Source of the DNA: Massilia rubra
GTDB lineage: Bacteria; Pseudomonadota; Gammaproteobacteria; Burkholderiales; Burkholderiaceae_D
Assembly (NCBI RefSeq): GCF_011682065.1
Contig: NZ_VUYU01000040.1
Coordinates: 1-54,971, forward strand
Reading direction: 5' to 3'
Length of the DNA: 54,971 bases
Of this stretch, positions 43,593 through 52,774 are shown one piece after another (the first letter of the stretch is position 1; each line of letters begins with the position of its first letter). The translations under genes and the position numbers were made by a program. The notes beneath the pieces were generated by a model. The model searched no databases. It had not been told where the DNA came from and saw nothing but the letters and a program-made list of their open reading frames with translations.

Positions 43593-45323
43593 ATGTCGTT
43601 CTGGAGCGGCTTGTCGGCCGAGTCGCGCGAAACATTCTGGCGCTCGCTGCAGGCGCTCTCCGCCACCCGCATCGTCATTTCGCTGGTGCTGCTGGCCTAC
43701 CTGATGTTCGAGCGCAGGGATGCACCGACCGCCGGCCACTATCTGTATACCGAAACCTGCATCGCCTACCTGGTCATGTCCGGCGCCTTTGCGCTGGCTT
43801 GCCTGTACGTGCGCACCCGCTTCCTGGCGCAGGTGGTGGTGCAGATCGCGGTCGACATCGCGGTCATCTCGGTACTGTACATGGCCGGCCAGGAGGGCCG
43901 CGGCAGCCTGGTGATCCTGTACCTGTTCCCGCTGGCCGGGGCCGCGATCCTGGCGCCGCGCGTGCTGGCCCTGTTTTCGGCCGCGCTGGTCACCATGTTC
44001 CTGCTGCTCGACTCGGTGTACCAGATGTTCATGGGCACGAACGGCATGCCGGTCACCCAGGCCGGCCTGTACGGCGGCGCCTTCTTCGCCATCGTGATGG
44101 TGGTCAGCCGCCTCGCCGCCAAGCTGATCCGGCAGGAAGAACTGGCCGCGCGCCACGGCGCCGATCTGCAGATCCAGCTGGCGATCAACCAGATCGTCAT
44201 CGCCGACGTCGCCGACGGCATTCTCGTGGTCGACCGCGACGGCCACATCTTTGCCGGCAACCCGGCCGCCCAGCAGATGCTGGGGCTGGCCAACGGCGAC
44301 AGCGGTTTTGCCCTGTCCGAGGTGGCGGCGCTGGAACCGGTCGCGTTTGCGTTTTCCGAGTGGCAGCAGCAAGTCGGGCCGGCCACCGTGAGCGGGGCCC
44401 CGCGCGCCGCCTTTGTCACGGTCAAGCCGTATCGCGACAGCGGCGGCGGCCACGCCGGCACGGCCGCCTGGAGCGGGCGGCGCGACCTGGCGGCCCACCT
44501 TAAGCTGCGCTTTGCCCGCGTCGACACGGTCGAGGAGGCCTCCGAGCGCTGCGTGATCTTCCTGCAGGATGTCACCGCCATCGAAAACCAGGCCCAGGAA
44601 CTGAAACTGGCCTCGATGGGACGGCTCACCGCCAGCATCGCGCACGAGGTGCGCAATCCCCTCTCGGCCATCGGCCACGCCACCGCGCTGCTGGCCGAAG
44701 ACTTGCACGAGCCGGGCCAGGCGCGCCTGCTCAAGATCGTCGGCGACAATGTGGCGCGCGTCAACCGCATGGTGGAAGACATACTCCAACTGTCGCGCAA
44801 GGTCCAGCCCAATAGCGAGCCGTTGTTGCTCGGCCCGTTTTTGAATGAGTTGAAGACCGAATTTGATGAAACCCAAGGGGTTGCCAATGATATAGTGTGG
44901 CTAGGCAACACCGGAGCCGTGCCAGTGCGTTTCGACGCGCTGCACCTGCGCGAAGTGGTGATCAACCTGCTGACCAATGCGCTGCGCTACGCCAGTGGCG
45001 GGGTGGGCAGTATCCGGGTGTACGTCGTCACCGATACGGCCGGCGGCATGGAGCTGCACGTGCAGGACGACGGTCCCGGCATCACGCCGGACGTGCGGGC
45101 GCACCTGTTCGAGCCGTTTTATACGACCTCGAGCAAGGGGACCGGGCTGGGGCTGTATTTGGCGCGCGAGCTGTGCCTGAACAACGCGGCGATGCTCGAT
45201 TACGAATACCGCTTCGATGCCAGCGGCGCCGGCGTGCGGGCGGCCAGCGGCCGCTTTGTGATTTCGTTCGCGCAGCCGCTGGGCGCGCGCGGCGCTACTG
45301 CTAACAGAAAGGCAACAACATGA
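43593..45323 (+). CDS. pilS: sensor histidine kinase PilS
   Basis: A 576-residue membrane histidine kinase controlling type IV pilus genes with PilR. Six hydrophobic segments span about residues 20-175. A PAS-like region follows (INQIVIADVADGILVVDRDG, NPAAQQMLGLANG). The transmitter has H-box SIAHEVRNPLSAIGHA (His at about 351), N-box VVINLLTNALRYA, and G-boxes DDGPGI and GTGLGLYLAREL. It overlaps pilR by 4 bp. Known PilS proteins sense PilA levels in the membrane and phosphorylate PilR. Confidence 0.92.
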   Translation: MSFWSGLSAESRETFWRSLQALSATRIVISLVLLAYLMFERRDAPTAGHYLYTETCIAYLVMSGAFALACLYVRTRFLAQVVVQIAVDIAVISVLYMAGQEGRGSLVILYLFPLAGAAILAPRVLALFSAALVTMFLLLDSVYQMFMGTNGMPVTQAGLYGGAFFAIVMVVSRLAAKLIRQEELAARHGADLQIQLAINQIVIADVADGILVVDRDGHIFAGNPAAQQMLGLANGDSGFALSEVAALEPVAFAFSEWQQQVGPATVSGAPRAAFVTVKPYRDSGGGHAGTAAWSGRRDLAAHLKLRFARVDTVEEASERCVIFLQDVTAIENQAQELKLASMGRLTASIAHEVRNPLSAIGHATALLAEDLHEPGQARLLKIVGDNVARVNRMVEDILQLSRKVQPNSEPLLLGPFLNELKTEFDETQGVANDIVWLGNTGAVPVRFDALHLREVVINLLTNALRYASGGVGSIRVYVVTDTAGGMELHVQDDGPGITPDVRAHLFEPFYTTSSKGTGLGLYLARELCLNNAAMLDYEYRFDASGAGVRAASGRFVISFAQPLGARGATANRKATT

Positions 45324-46750
45324 CATCACCCCGCGTACTGGTCGTCGATGACGAGGCCGATTTACGCGAACTGCTGGAAATCACGCTGGTCAGGATGGGG
45401 CTCGATGTGGACAGCGCCGAAACGCTGCGCGAGGCGCGCGCCTTCCTGGCGCAGAACGATTACGCCCTGATCCTGACCGACATGCGCCTGCCCGACGGCC
45501 TGGGCCTGGAACTGGTGCAGGAAGTGGGCGCCTCCAACAAGTCGACCCCGATCGCGGTCGTCACCGCTTACGGCAGCGCCGAAAACGCGGTGGTGGCGCT
45601 CAAGGCGGGCGCCTTCGATTACGTTTCCAAGCCGGTGGTGCTGGACGACTTGCGGGTGATGGTGCAGTCGGCCTTGCGCCTGTCGGCGCCGTCCAGCCAG
45701 GCCGGCAGCCCGGCGGCGGCCGGCACCGCCTCGCGCCTGATCGGCGAGTCGGCCGTGATGCAGTCGCTGCGCAACCAGATCGAGCGCCTGGCGCGTTCGA
45801 TGGCGCCGATCGCCATTACCGGCGAGTCGGGCAGCGGCAAGGAACTGGTGGCGCGCGAAATCCATGCGCGCAGCTCGCGCGCGGGCAAGCCTTTTATCGC
45901 GGTCAACTGCGGCGCGATTCCCGAAGCGTTGATGGAAGCGGAGTTTTTCGGCTACCGCAAGGGCGCGTTTACCGGCGCGGCCGACGAGCGCGACGGATTT
46001 TTCCATGCGGCCAACGGCGGCACCCTGATGCTCGACGAAGTGGCCGACCTGCCGTTGGCGATGCAGGTCAAGCTGCTGCGCGCGATCCAGGAGCGGCGCG
46101 TGCGCAAGATCGGCGCCACCAGCGAGGAGCCGGTCGACGTGCGCATTATCAGCGCCACGCACCAGAACCTGGCGCAGTGCGTCGAGACCGGCAAATTCCG
46201 GCAGGATCTGTTTTACCGCTTGAATGTGATCGAACTGAGCGTACCGCCGCTGCGCGAGCGGCTCGACGACCTGGGCGTGCTGGTTGGCGGCATGCTGGCG
46301 CGCCTGGCGGGAGCGGGGCAGCCGGCCGCGCTCGGGCCGCAGGTGCTCGATACCTTGCGCACGTATTCGTTTCCGGGCAATGTGCGCGAACTGGAAAATG
46401 TGCTGGAACGGGCGCTGGCGTTTGCCAATGACGGCGTGATCGAGGTGGGCGACTTGTCGCTCAAGGGCGCGCGGGTGGCCGAGCAGGCGCCGGCGGCCGA
46501 GGCGGTGGCGCAGGTGGCGCCGGCGCCGCCGGCAGGCGCCGCGCCGCTGGCCCGGTTCAGCCCTGGCGCCCCGGCCGAGCTGCCCAGCAGCCTGCCCGAT
46601 TACCTGGAACAGGTCGAACGCGAGATCATCTTGCGCGCGCTGACCCAGACCCAGTTCAACCGCACCCAGGCGGCTTTGCTGCTGGGGATCAGTTTCCGGC
46701 AGCTGCGCTACCAGATGCAGAAGCTCGATATCCAGGAGCCGGAAGGGTAG
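45320..46750 (+). CDS. pilR: sigma-54 response regulator PilR
   Basis: A 476-residue NtrC-family activator. The receiver has VLVVDDEADL, LILTDMRLPDG (phosphoacceptor Asp54) and DYVSKPVVLDD. The AAA+ domain has GESGSGKELVAREIH, the sigma-54 contact loop GAFTGA, and GGTLMLDEVADLP. A Pro/Ala-rich linker precedes the C-terminal Fis-type helix-turn-helix (TQFNRTQAALLLGISFRQLR). It activates RpoN-dependent transcription, classically of pilA; pilA is not in the window. A REP pair and tandem repeats follow. Confidence 0.93.
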   Translation: MTSPRVLVVDDEADLRELLEITLVRMGLDVDSAETLREARAFLAQNDYALILTDMRLPDGLGLELVQEVGASNKSTPIAVVTAYGSAENAVVALKAGAFDYVSKPVVLDDLRVMVQSALRLSAPSSQAGSPAAAGTASRLIGESAVMQSLRNQIERLARSMAPIAITGESGSGKELVAREIHARSSRAGKPFIAVNCGAIPEALMEAEFFGYRKGAFTGAADERDGFFHAANGGTLMLDEVADLPLAMQVKLLRAIQERRVRKIGATSEEPVDVRIISATHQNLAQCVETGKFRQDLFYRLNVIELSVPPLRERLDDLGVLVGGMLARLAGAGQPAALGPQVLDTLRTYSFPGNVRELENVLERALAFANDGVIEVGDLSLKGARVAEQAPAAEAVAQVAPAPPAGAAPLARFSPGAPAELPSSLPDYLEQVEREIILRALTQTQFNRTQAALLLGISFRQLRYQMQKLDIQEPEG

Positions 46751-46834
46751 TCGGCCCGGCCCCGAATTGCCTTGTTTGCAGGTGCATCGCTGTTCGCGCC
46801 TCACCAGTTCCAACTTTACCTGGCGAACTCGGAG

Positions 46835-46914
46835 CCGTCTCCCCCGCGCAGGCGGGGGTCTATACCACCTATGAGCAGAGGTGCTATGGACCCCCGCCTG
46901 CGCGGGGGAGACGG
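46835..46914. repeat. REP-type inverted repeat pair (26 bp arms)
   Basis: Positions 46835-46860 and 46889-46914 are perfect 26-bp reverse complements, each with a CCCCCGCgCAGGCGGGGG-type hairpin. The 28-nt loop contains a further weak dyad (ACCACCT with AGGTGCT). It follows pilR and belongs with 12-94 and 39621-39697. Confidence 0.85.
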
Positions 46915-46977
46915 TGAATGTGCCGGGTGAAGCGCTCGCGAGCGACGGTGAATGTGCAGGGTGACGCGCTCGCGAGC
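46910..46977. repeat. Two tandem 34-bp direct repeats
   Basis: Units 46910-46943 and 46944-46977 start GACGGTGAATGTGC and end with the palindrome GCTCGCGAGC. They differ at 2 of 34 positions. They abut the REP pair on the left. On the right lies an isolated REP half-arm remnant, AACTTGGGTTCCCGCC (about 46982-46997). Confidence 0.8.
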
Positions 46978-47019
46978 GACAAACTTGGGTTCCCGCCGAT
47001 GACGCCGACGCCCGCTCCC

Positions 47020-47170
47020 CCCACGGTTTATAATACTGCCCCGCGACCCGAAAACGGCAAGCGTGCGGGCGTGCGGCTGCCGCAAAAAATGGCAGTCGTT
47101 AGTACCTGCTAACCGGGCAGTCCTTCCTGTGGCCTGACTCAAAAAAGTCAAGCGAAGCACAGGAAAATAT
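47020..47170 (+). ncRNA. Possible structured RNA / leader segment
   Basis: A good -10 box (TATAAT, 47029-47034), without a clear -35, precedes GC-rich sequence that can fold. GGCAAGC...GCGGCTGCC comes first. Then TTCCTGTG (47124-47131) pairs with CACAGGAA (47158-47165), with an inner TGACT/AGTCA stem. It ends about 20 bp before the predicted nrdA promoter. It matches no RNA family I can recognise; it may be a small RNA or simply structured intergenic DNA. Confidence 0.3.
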
Positions 47171-47185
47171 TGCTACTTAATTCTA

Positions 47186-47214
47186 TTGCCACTCCCGGAG
47201 TGAGGTACTACAAT
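47186..47214 (+). promoter_or_regulatory. Predicted nrdAB promoter
   Basis: A -35 TTGCCA (47186-47191) and a -10 TACAAT (47209-47214) are separated by exactly 17 bp. The -10 lies within the first NrdR-type palindrome. Transcription would start near 47221, leaving a long leader of about 260 nt before nrdA. Confidence 0.6.
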
Positions 47215-47248
47215 TAGTCCCAGAATCGAGCAATCGACTAGATATAGT
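47207..47248 (+). promoter_or_regulatory. Pair of NrdR-type boxes
   Basis: Two palindromes with the same ACTA-N4-TAGT frame are present: ACTACAATTAGT-type at 47207-47218 (one mismatch) and ACTAGATATAGT at 47237-47248. Their centres are exactly 30 bp apart, about three helical turns. NrdR, the ATP/dATP-sensing repressor of ribonucleotide reductase genes, is known to bind paired AT-rich palindromes at such spacing. The first box covers the -10, the second lies just inside the transcript. Binding here is inferred. Confidence 0.65.
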
Positions 47249-47483
47249 GGTTTTTAGCGCTCTGCCACCGATTGGTCGGCCCCTTAATACAGTACGGCAC
47301 GCAGCACGGCAAGTCTAGTTCTTAACGCACTCAACCCACCATCGCGCGTCACGACGCCGGCCTCGGATTCCAGGCCGGCGGGGTAGTTTTTTGTTTTTAC
47401 ATTTGTTGGGGACGGTTGATCGACGCCGTCCACTTGATAACAACCGGCGGCAGACCAAAGCCCGCCGCTCCAGGAGGTCCCAC

Positions 47484-50441
47484 ATGCAAACATCCCAAGA
47501 TTCTTCGATTAACCAATTGCACGTCACACCTGGAGCAGCCGCTCCGGCCTCGGCCACCAGCGCCGCCGCTGTCGCCTCCCGCGGCGACTATCGCATCATC
47601 CGCCGCAACGGCGCCGTCGTCGCATTTGAACCATCGAAGATCTCGATCGCCGTCACCAAGGCCTTTTTGGCCGTGAACGGCGGCCAGAGCGCCGGTTCCG
47701 CGCGCGTGCGCGAACTGGTCGAGCAACTGACCGAGAACGTGGTGTCGGCCCTGATCCGCCGCCAGCCATCGGGCGGCACGTTCCACATCGAAGACGTGCA
47801 GGACCAGGTCGAACTGTCGCTGATGCGTTCGGGCGAGCACGACGTGGCGCGTGCCTACGTGCTGTACCGCGCCAAGCACATGGAAGAGCGCCGCCTGCAG
47901 AAGGAAGCGCTGGGCGGTTCGGCCGACGTGGCCGCCCCGCAAATCCACGTGCTTGAAAACGGCCAGCGCCGCCTGCTCGACATGAACCAGGTGCGCGACC
48001 TGATCGCCGCCGCCTGCGTCGGCCTGGAAAAACACGTCGACGCCGACGCCATCCTGGCCGAAACGGTCAAGAACCTGTACGACGGCGTGCCGGTCGAAGA
48101 GCTGCACAAGTCCGCCATCCTGGCTGCGCGCGCGCTGATGGAAAAGGACCCGGCTTACTCGCAGGTCACCGCCCGCATTTTGCTGCACACCATCCGCAAG
48201 GAAGTGTTCTGCGAAGAAGTGCCGCAAGCCAAAGCGGCGGCACACTATATCGAGTACTTCCCGAAATACATCGCCAAGGGTATCGAAAACGAGCTGCTGG
48301 ACCCGGTCCTGGCCACTTTCGACCTGGCCAAGCTGGCCAAAGCCCTGGTCGCCGACCGTGACTTGCAGTTCGGTTACATCGGCCTGCAAACCCTGTACGA
48401 CCGTTACTTCCTGCACGTGCGCGACGTACGCATCGAAATGCCGCAGGCGTTCTACATGCGTGTCGCCATGGGCCTGTCGCTGCGCGAAGAAAACCGCGAA
48501 GCGCGCGCCGTCGAGTTCTACAACCTGCTGTCGTCGTTCGACTTCATGAGCTCGACCCCGACCCTGTTCAACTCCGGCACCCTGCGCTCGCAACTGTCGT
48601 CGTGCTACCTGACCACCGTCTCGGACGACCTGGAAGGCATCTACGACGCGATCAAGGAAAACGCGCTGCTGGCCAAGTTCGCCGGCGGCTTGGGTAACGA
48701 CTGGACCCCGGTGCGCGCGCTCGGCGCCCACATCAAGGGCACCAACGGCAAGTCGCAAGGCGTGGTGCCGTTCCTGAAAGTGGTCAACGACACCGCCGTG
48801 GCGGTCAACCAGGGCGGCAAGCGCAAGGGCGCGGTATGCGCCTACCTGGAAACCTGGCACATGGACGTGGAAGAATTCCTCGACCTGCGCAAGAACACCG
48901 GCGACGACCGCCGCCGCACCCACGACATGAACACGGCCAACTGGATTCCCGACCTGTTCATGAAGCGCGTGATGGAAAAGGGCGACTGGACCCTGTTCTC
49001 GCCATCCGAAACGCCCGACCTGCACGACAAGGTCGGCAAGGCTTTTGAGGCAGCCTACACCGGCTACGAAGCGAAAGCGGCCGCCGGCGAGATCCGCGTG
49101 TTCAAGAAGATCGCCGCGCTCGACCTGTGGCGCAAGATGCTGTCGATGCTGTTCGAAACCGGCCACCCATGGATCACGTTTAAAGACCCATGCAACATCC
49201 GTTCGCCACAGCAACACGTGGGCGTGGTGCACAGCTCGAACCTGTGCACCGAGATTACCCTGAACACCAACGAGTCCGAAATCGCGGTCTGCAACCTGGG
49301 TTCCGTGAACTTGCCGGCGCACATGAAAGAAGGCAAGCTCGATCCGGTCAAGCTGCAGAAAACCGTGCGCACCGCGATGCGCATGCTCGACAACGTCATC
49401 GATATCAACTACTACGCCGTCGAAAAAGCGCGTAATTCGAACATGCGCCACCGTCCGGTGGGCATGGGGATCATGGGTTTCCAGGATTGCCTGCACATGA
49501 TGCGCGTGCCTTACTCGTCGAACCAGGCTGTGGAATTTGCCGATTCGTCGATGGAAGCGGTGTGCTACTACGCCTACCTGGCCTCGACCGAGCTGGCCGA
49601 AGAGCGCGGCCGCTACGAGTCGTACAGCGGCTCGCTGTGGGACCGTGGCATCCTGCCGCAGGATTCGGTCAAGCTGCTGGCCGACGAGCGCGGCGGCTAC
49701 CTGGAAGTGGACATGTCCTCGGCCATGGACTGGACCGTGGTGCGCGAGCGCATCAAGCAGTTCGGCATGCGCAACTCGAACTGCGTGGCGATCGCCCCGA
49801 CCGCGACCATTTCGAACATCATCGGCGTGTCGGCCTGCATCGAACCGACCTTCCAGAACCTGTATGTGAAGTCGAACCTGTCCGGCGAATTTACCGAGAT
49901 CAACTCGTACCTGGTGCGCGACCTCAAGGCCCGCGACCTGTGGGATGAAGTCATGATCGCCGACCTGAAGTACTTCGATGGCTCGCTGGCCAAGATCGAC
50001 CGCATCCCGCAAGACCTGCGCGACATCTACGCCACCGCGTTCGAAGTCTCGCCGAGCTGGCTGGTGGAAGCGGCCTCGCGTCGCCAGAAGTGGATCGACC
50101 AGGCCCAGTCGCTGAACATCTACATGGCTGGCGCGTCCGGCAAGAAGCTGGACGAAACCTACAAGCTGGCCTGGCTGCGCGGCCTGAAAACCACGTATTA
50201 CCTGCGCACCATCGCGGCGACCCACATGGAAAAGTCGACCTCCAAGACCGGCGCGCTGAACGCGGTGGCGGTGGACGGCGGCATGTCGGCCCACGCCATG
50301 GGTGCGGCGGCCGATACGGCGGCGGCGGCTGCCGCGGCGACGGCGGCATCGGTAGCCGCTGCGGCGGCCGAGGAAGAGGGCGCGGCGTGCTACCTGCGTC
50401 CGGGCGACGATGGCTTCGAGGAATGCGAAGCCTGCCAGTAA
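47484..50441 (+). CDS. nrdA: class Ia ribonucleotide reductase, alpha subunit
   Basis: A 985-residue NrdA that reduces ribonucleoside diphosphates to deoxy forms. A first ATP-cone (about 40-135, starting YRIIRRNGAVVAFEPSKI) is followed by a second cone-like segment (about 155-255), as in P. aeruginosa NrdA. The catalytic barrel has Cys in LRSQLSSCYLTT, the NLCTEI motif (Cys at about 588 with Asn and Glu) and AVCNLGS. The C-terminal tail holds the redox pair in FEECEACQ, carried on an unusual Ala-rich linker. ATG 47484 has AGGAGGT upstream; the in-frame ATG-less extension to 47391 is not used. NrdR-type boxes lie upstream. Confidence 0.95.
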   Translation: MQTSQDSSINQLHVTPGAAAPASATSAAAVASRGDYRIIRRNGAVVAFEPSKISIAVTKAFLAVNGGQSAGSARVRELVEQLTENVVSALIRRQPSGGTFHIEDVQDQVELSLMRSGEHDVARAYVLYRAKHMEERRLQKEALGGSADVAAPQIHVLENGQRRLLDMNQVRDLIAAACVGLEKHVDADAILAETVKNLYDGVPVEELHKSAILAARALMEKDPAYSQVTARILLHTIRKEVFCEEVPQAKAAAHYIEYFPKYIAKGIENELLDPVLATFDLAKLAKALVADRDLQFGYIGLQTLYDRYFLHVRDVRIEMPQAFYMRVAMGLSLREENREARAVEFYNLLSSFDFMSSTPTLFNSGTLRSQLSSCYLTTVSDDLEGIYDAIKENALLAKFAGGLGNDWTPVRALGAHIKGTNGKSQGVVPFLKVVNDTAVAVNQGGKRKGAVCAYLETWHMDVEEFLDLRKNTGDDRRRTHDMNTANWIPDLFMKRVMEKGDWTLFSPSETPDLHDKVGKAFEAAYTGYEAKAAAGEIRVFKKIAALDLWRKMLSMLFETGHPWITFKDPCNIRSPQQHVGVVHSSNLCTEITLNTNESEIAVCNLGSVNLPAHMKEGKLDPVKLQKTVRTAMRMLDNVIDINYYAVEKARNSNMRHRPVGMGIMGFQDCLHMMRVPYSSNQAVEFADSSMEAVCYYAYLASTELAEERGRYESYSGSLWDRGILPQDSVKLLADERGGYLEVDMSSAMDWTVVRERIKQFGMRNSNCVAIAPTATISNIIGVSACIEPTFQNLYVKSNLSGEFTEINSYLVRDLKARDLWDEVMIADLKYFDGSLAKIDRIPQDLRDIYATAFEVSPSWLVEAASRRQKWIDQAQSLNIYMAGASGKKLDETYKLAWLRGLKTTYYLRTIAATHMEKSTSKTGALNAVAVDGGMSAHAMGAAADTAAAAAAATAASVAAAAAEEEGAACYLRPGDDGFEECEACQ

Positions 50442-50516
50442 TAGCTGGTACCGAGGTGGAGCGCTGCGGCGCTCCACGCAAGACCGAATTGAACACAGAC
50501 GAAAAGAGGAATCACC

Positions 50517-51641
50517 ATGTTGTCCTGGGACGATGAAACAGCCAGCGCGCCAGCCGCGCGCCCCGTGCCGCCGAATGGCGCCGTAGCGGGTACCGAACCC
50601 GTAGCCGACGCCGCATTGGTCGCCAAGCGCGTCCACGCCGACGACAAGCGCATCATCAACGGCAAGACCGATGTGAACCAGCTGGTCCCGTTCAAGTACA
50701 AATGGGCGTGGGACAAGTACTTGGCCGGTTGCGCCAATCACTGGATGCCGCAAGAGGTCAACATGCAGCGCGACATCGAGTTGTGGAAAAATCCCAACGG
50801 CCTGACCGACGACGAGCGCCGTTTGGTAAAACGCAACCTGGGCTTCTTCGTGACCGCCGATTCGCTGGCCGCGAACAACATCGTGCTCGGCACCTACCGC
50901 CACATCACGGCGCCGGAATGCCGCCAGTACCTGCTGCGCCAGGCCTTCGAGGAAGCCATCCACACCCACGCCTACCAGTACATCGTGGAGTCGCTGGGCC
51001 TGGACGAAGGCGAGATCTTCAACGCCTACAACGAAGTCAAGTCGATCCGCGACAAGGATGAATTCCTGATTCCGTTCATCAACACGCTGACCGATCCGGC
51101 TTTCACCACCGGCACCGTGGAAAACGACCAGAAGCTGCTCAAGTCGCTGATCGTGTTCGCCTGCCTGATGGAAGGGCTGTTCTTCTACGTCGGCTTCACC
51201 CAGATCCTGGCGCTGGGCCGCCAGAACAAGATGATGGGCGCGGCCGAGCAGTACCAGTACATCCTGCGCGACGAGTCGATGCACTGCAATTTCGGCATCG
51301 ACCTGATCAACACGATCAAGATGGAAAACCCGCTGCTGTGGACGCCGGCCTTCCGCGAAGAGATCAAGGTGTTGTTCCTGCAAGCGGTCGACCTGGAGTA
51401 TGCGTACGCCGAAGACACCATGCCGCGCGGCGTGCTGGGCCTGAACGCGACCATGTTCAAGGGTTACCTGCGCTTCATCGCCAACCGTCGCGCCCAGCAG
51501 ATCGGCCTGGACGCGCTGTTCGCGCACGAGGAAAACCCATTCCCGTGGATGAGCGAGATGATCGACTTGAAGAAGGAACGCAACTTCTTCGAGACGCGCG
51601 TGACCGAGTACCAGACCGGCGGCGCGCTGAACTGGGAGTAA
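50517..51641 (+). CDS. nrdB: class Ia ribonucleotide reductase, beta subunit
   Basis: A 374-residue di-iron radical subunit partner of NrdA. Iron ligands and radical Tyr appear in the expected order: [16 protein letters not shown] (preceding ligand helix), [20 protein letters not shown] with Glu, His and radical Tyr at about residue 153, then [12 protein letters not shown] and [14 protein letters not shown]. The C-terminal tail ([12 protein letters not shown]) would dock on NrdA. It follows nrdA by 75 bp with no terminator between, and a strong terminator follows it. The N-terminal 45 residues, Ala/Pro-rich, are longer than in E. coli NrdB. Confidence 0.95.
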   Translation: MLSWDDETASAPAARPVPPNGAVAGTEPVADAALVAKRVHADDKRIINGKTDVNQLVPFKYKWAWDKYLAGCANHWMPQEVNMQRDIELWKNPNGLTDDERRLVKRNLGFFVTADSLAANNIVLGTYRHITAPECRQYLLRQAFEEAIHTHAYQYIVESLGLDEGEIFNAYNEVKSIRDKDEFLIPFINTLTDPAFTTGTVENDQKLLKSLIVFACLMEGLFFYVGFTQILALGRQNKMMGAAEQYQYILRDESMHCNFGIDLINTIKMENPLLWTPAFREEIKVLFLQAVDLEYAYAEDTMPRGVLGLNATMFKGYLRFIANRRAQQIGLDALFAHEENPFPWMSEMIDLKKERNFFETRVTEYQTGGALNWE

Positions 51642-51676
51642 CACCGGGAACGCGGCCAGACTGCCGTCCCCTCAGT

Positions 51677-51703
51677 AAAAAAGCTCCCCTCGGGGAGCTT
51701 TTT
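51677..51703. terminator. Intrinsic terminator after nrdB
   Basis: GCTCCCC (51683-51689) and GGGGAGC (51692-51698) form a 7-bp stem, extended by A-T pairs, with T5 on the right and A6 on the left. It separates nrdB from the converging Cache-domain gene and can work in both directions. Confidence 0.9.
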
Positions 51704-51721
51704 GCATTCCGCGTCCGCGCC

Positions 51722-52201
51722 TCAGGACTTGCCGGCCTTGTACACGCCGCAGGCGAAGTACACATCGTCGACCCGCTCGATATAGGTGCTCTTCGATTCC
51801 AGCGCGCCGCTCTTGGCGTTGGGCCACTTGTACTCGACCCAGCCCTTGCCATCCTTGGCGGCCACTTCGCGGAAGCGGCGCGTGAAATACACGCCGTCGA
51901 CGTCGCGCAGCTCGCCCAGTTCCTTGCCGACCAGCTTGGCGTTGGCGCCATGCGCCGTCACTGGTCCCGGTGCGACGGGCGCGACGAACAGATACAAGTC
52001 CTTGCTTTCAAACATGCCGGTCTTGCCGTTAATCTCGGAGGCGGTCTTGTCCATGCCGTTCGCCTGGTAATAGGCGATCGCCTTTTTCACGAGGGCCACC
52101 GCTTCCTCGCTGGTGCCGCGTTCCGCCGCTTGCGCCGCTCCGGCCGCCGCCATCAGCGTTGCCATGCCGGCGATGGCGAGCCACTTGACTAGTTTGTTCA
52201 T
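51722..52201 (-). CDS. exported single Cache domain protein
   Basis: A 159-residue secreted protein. A signal peptide (MNKLVKWLAIAGMATLMAAA, ending AQAA) precedes a small Cache-type sensor fold: EEAVALVKKAIAYYQANGMD, DLYLFVAPVAPGPVTAHGAN, then GWVEYKWPNAKSGALESKST and VDDVYFACGVYK. Such stand-alone Cache proteins bind small ligands in the periplasm, often near chemoreceptors or respiratory genes. None is adjacent here, so the ligand and partner are unknown. Length and motif order match the sCache_2 group. Confidence 0.82.
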   Translation of the reverse strand: MNKLVKWLAIAGMATLMAAAGAAQAAERGTSEEAVALVKKAIAYYQANGMDKTASEINGKTGMFESKDLYLFVAPVAPGPVTAHGANAKLVGKELGELRDVDGVYFTRRFREVAAKDGKGWVEYKWPNAKSGALESKSTYIERVDDVYFACGVYKAGKS

Positions 52202-52740
52202 CGATCTTCTCCCGTCTTGTTATGGTCGCCACGCGGCGCCTGAAACGATGCTATGCCAGCGTCGACCGCGGCACAAGCGCGCACGCGCGATGCGCGCCGT
52301 GGAGCGTCACGGCGCGCGCCAAATCGTTTACATCAAGCGACACGGTGCGTGCGCGGGCGCGGTCATCGCGTGTGCGTTTGCGCGAATACGTCTCGCAGTA
52401 GCAACGAACAGCGTGTGCTGCGCGCGTCGCGGCGCGCCTGACGCATTCGCGCGCGTGCGCCGCCGCGCAGCGCGCATTGGTGCGCGCCGCATGGCGCCGG
52501 CGGCCTCGGCGCGATCCGCGCCGGCATCGTCGCGCATCGCATAGCGCCTTTAGGTACGGCATGTCTGCGTTGCGCGGTGGAGCGCGAGCGCAGCTCCCGG
52601 GCCGCATCGACAGGCGGTGCCGCGCGCACCTTCGCGCCGGCGCGCGGCATGATGATGCGCAGACGCGTGCACCACGCGAAAAAAAAAGTCAAACAAATGC
52701 TGTGTGCCAGTTGCGCACTGACAAGGTTTTCGTGTACTTT
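52202..52740. other. Gene-poor region, very GCGC-dense
   Basis: This roughly 540-bp stretch has open frames on both strands, but none has a ribosome-binding site, a recognisable domain or normal codon preference. From about 52275 to 52680 the sequence is packed with GCGC and CGCG tetramers, more than the flanking genes. It ends in A9 (about 52680) and an AT-rich zone leading to the small ORF at 52775. I see no gene that I can support. Confidence 0.5.
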
Positions 52741-52774
52741 ACGTGATTGAATTTGTCAAAACGTGAACACGGTG

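Noticed and set aside
47397-51644. A 1415-codon open frame on the minus strand across nrdA and nrdB
   Set aside because: It is antisense to two unmistakable genes and arises from GC-rich third-position bias; it shows no domain or RBS.
52251-52607. Several overlapping frames in the GCGC-dense block
   Set aside because: They are Arg/Ala-rich in every frame, without RBS, signal or domain, and on both strands equally.
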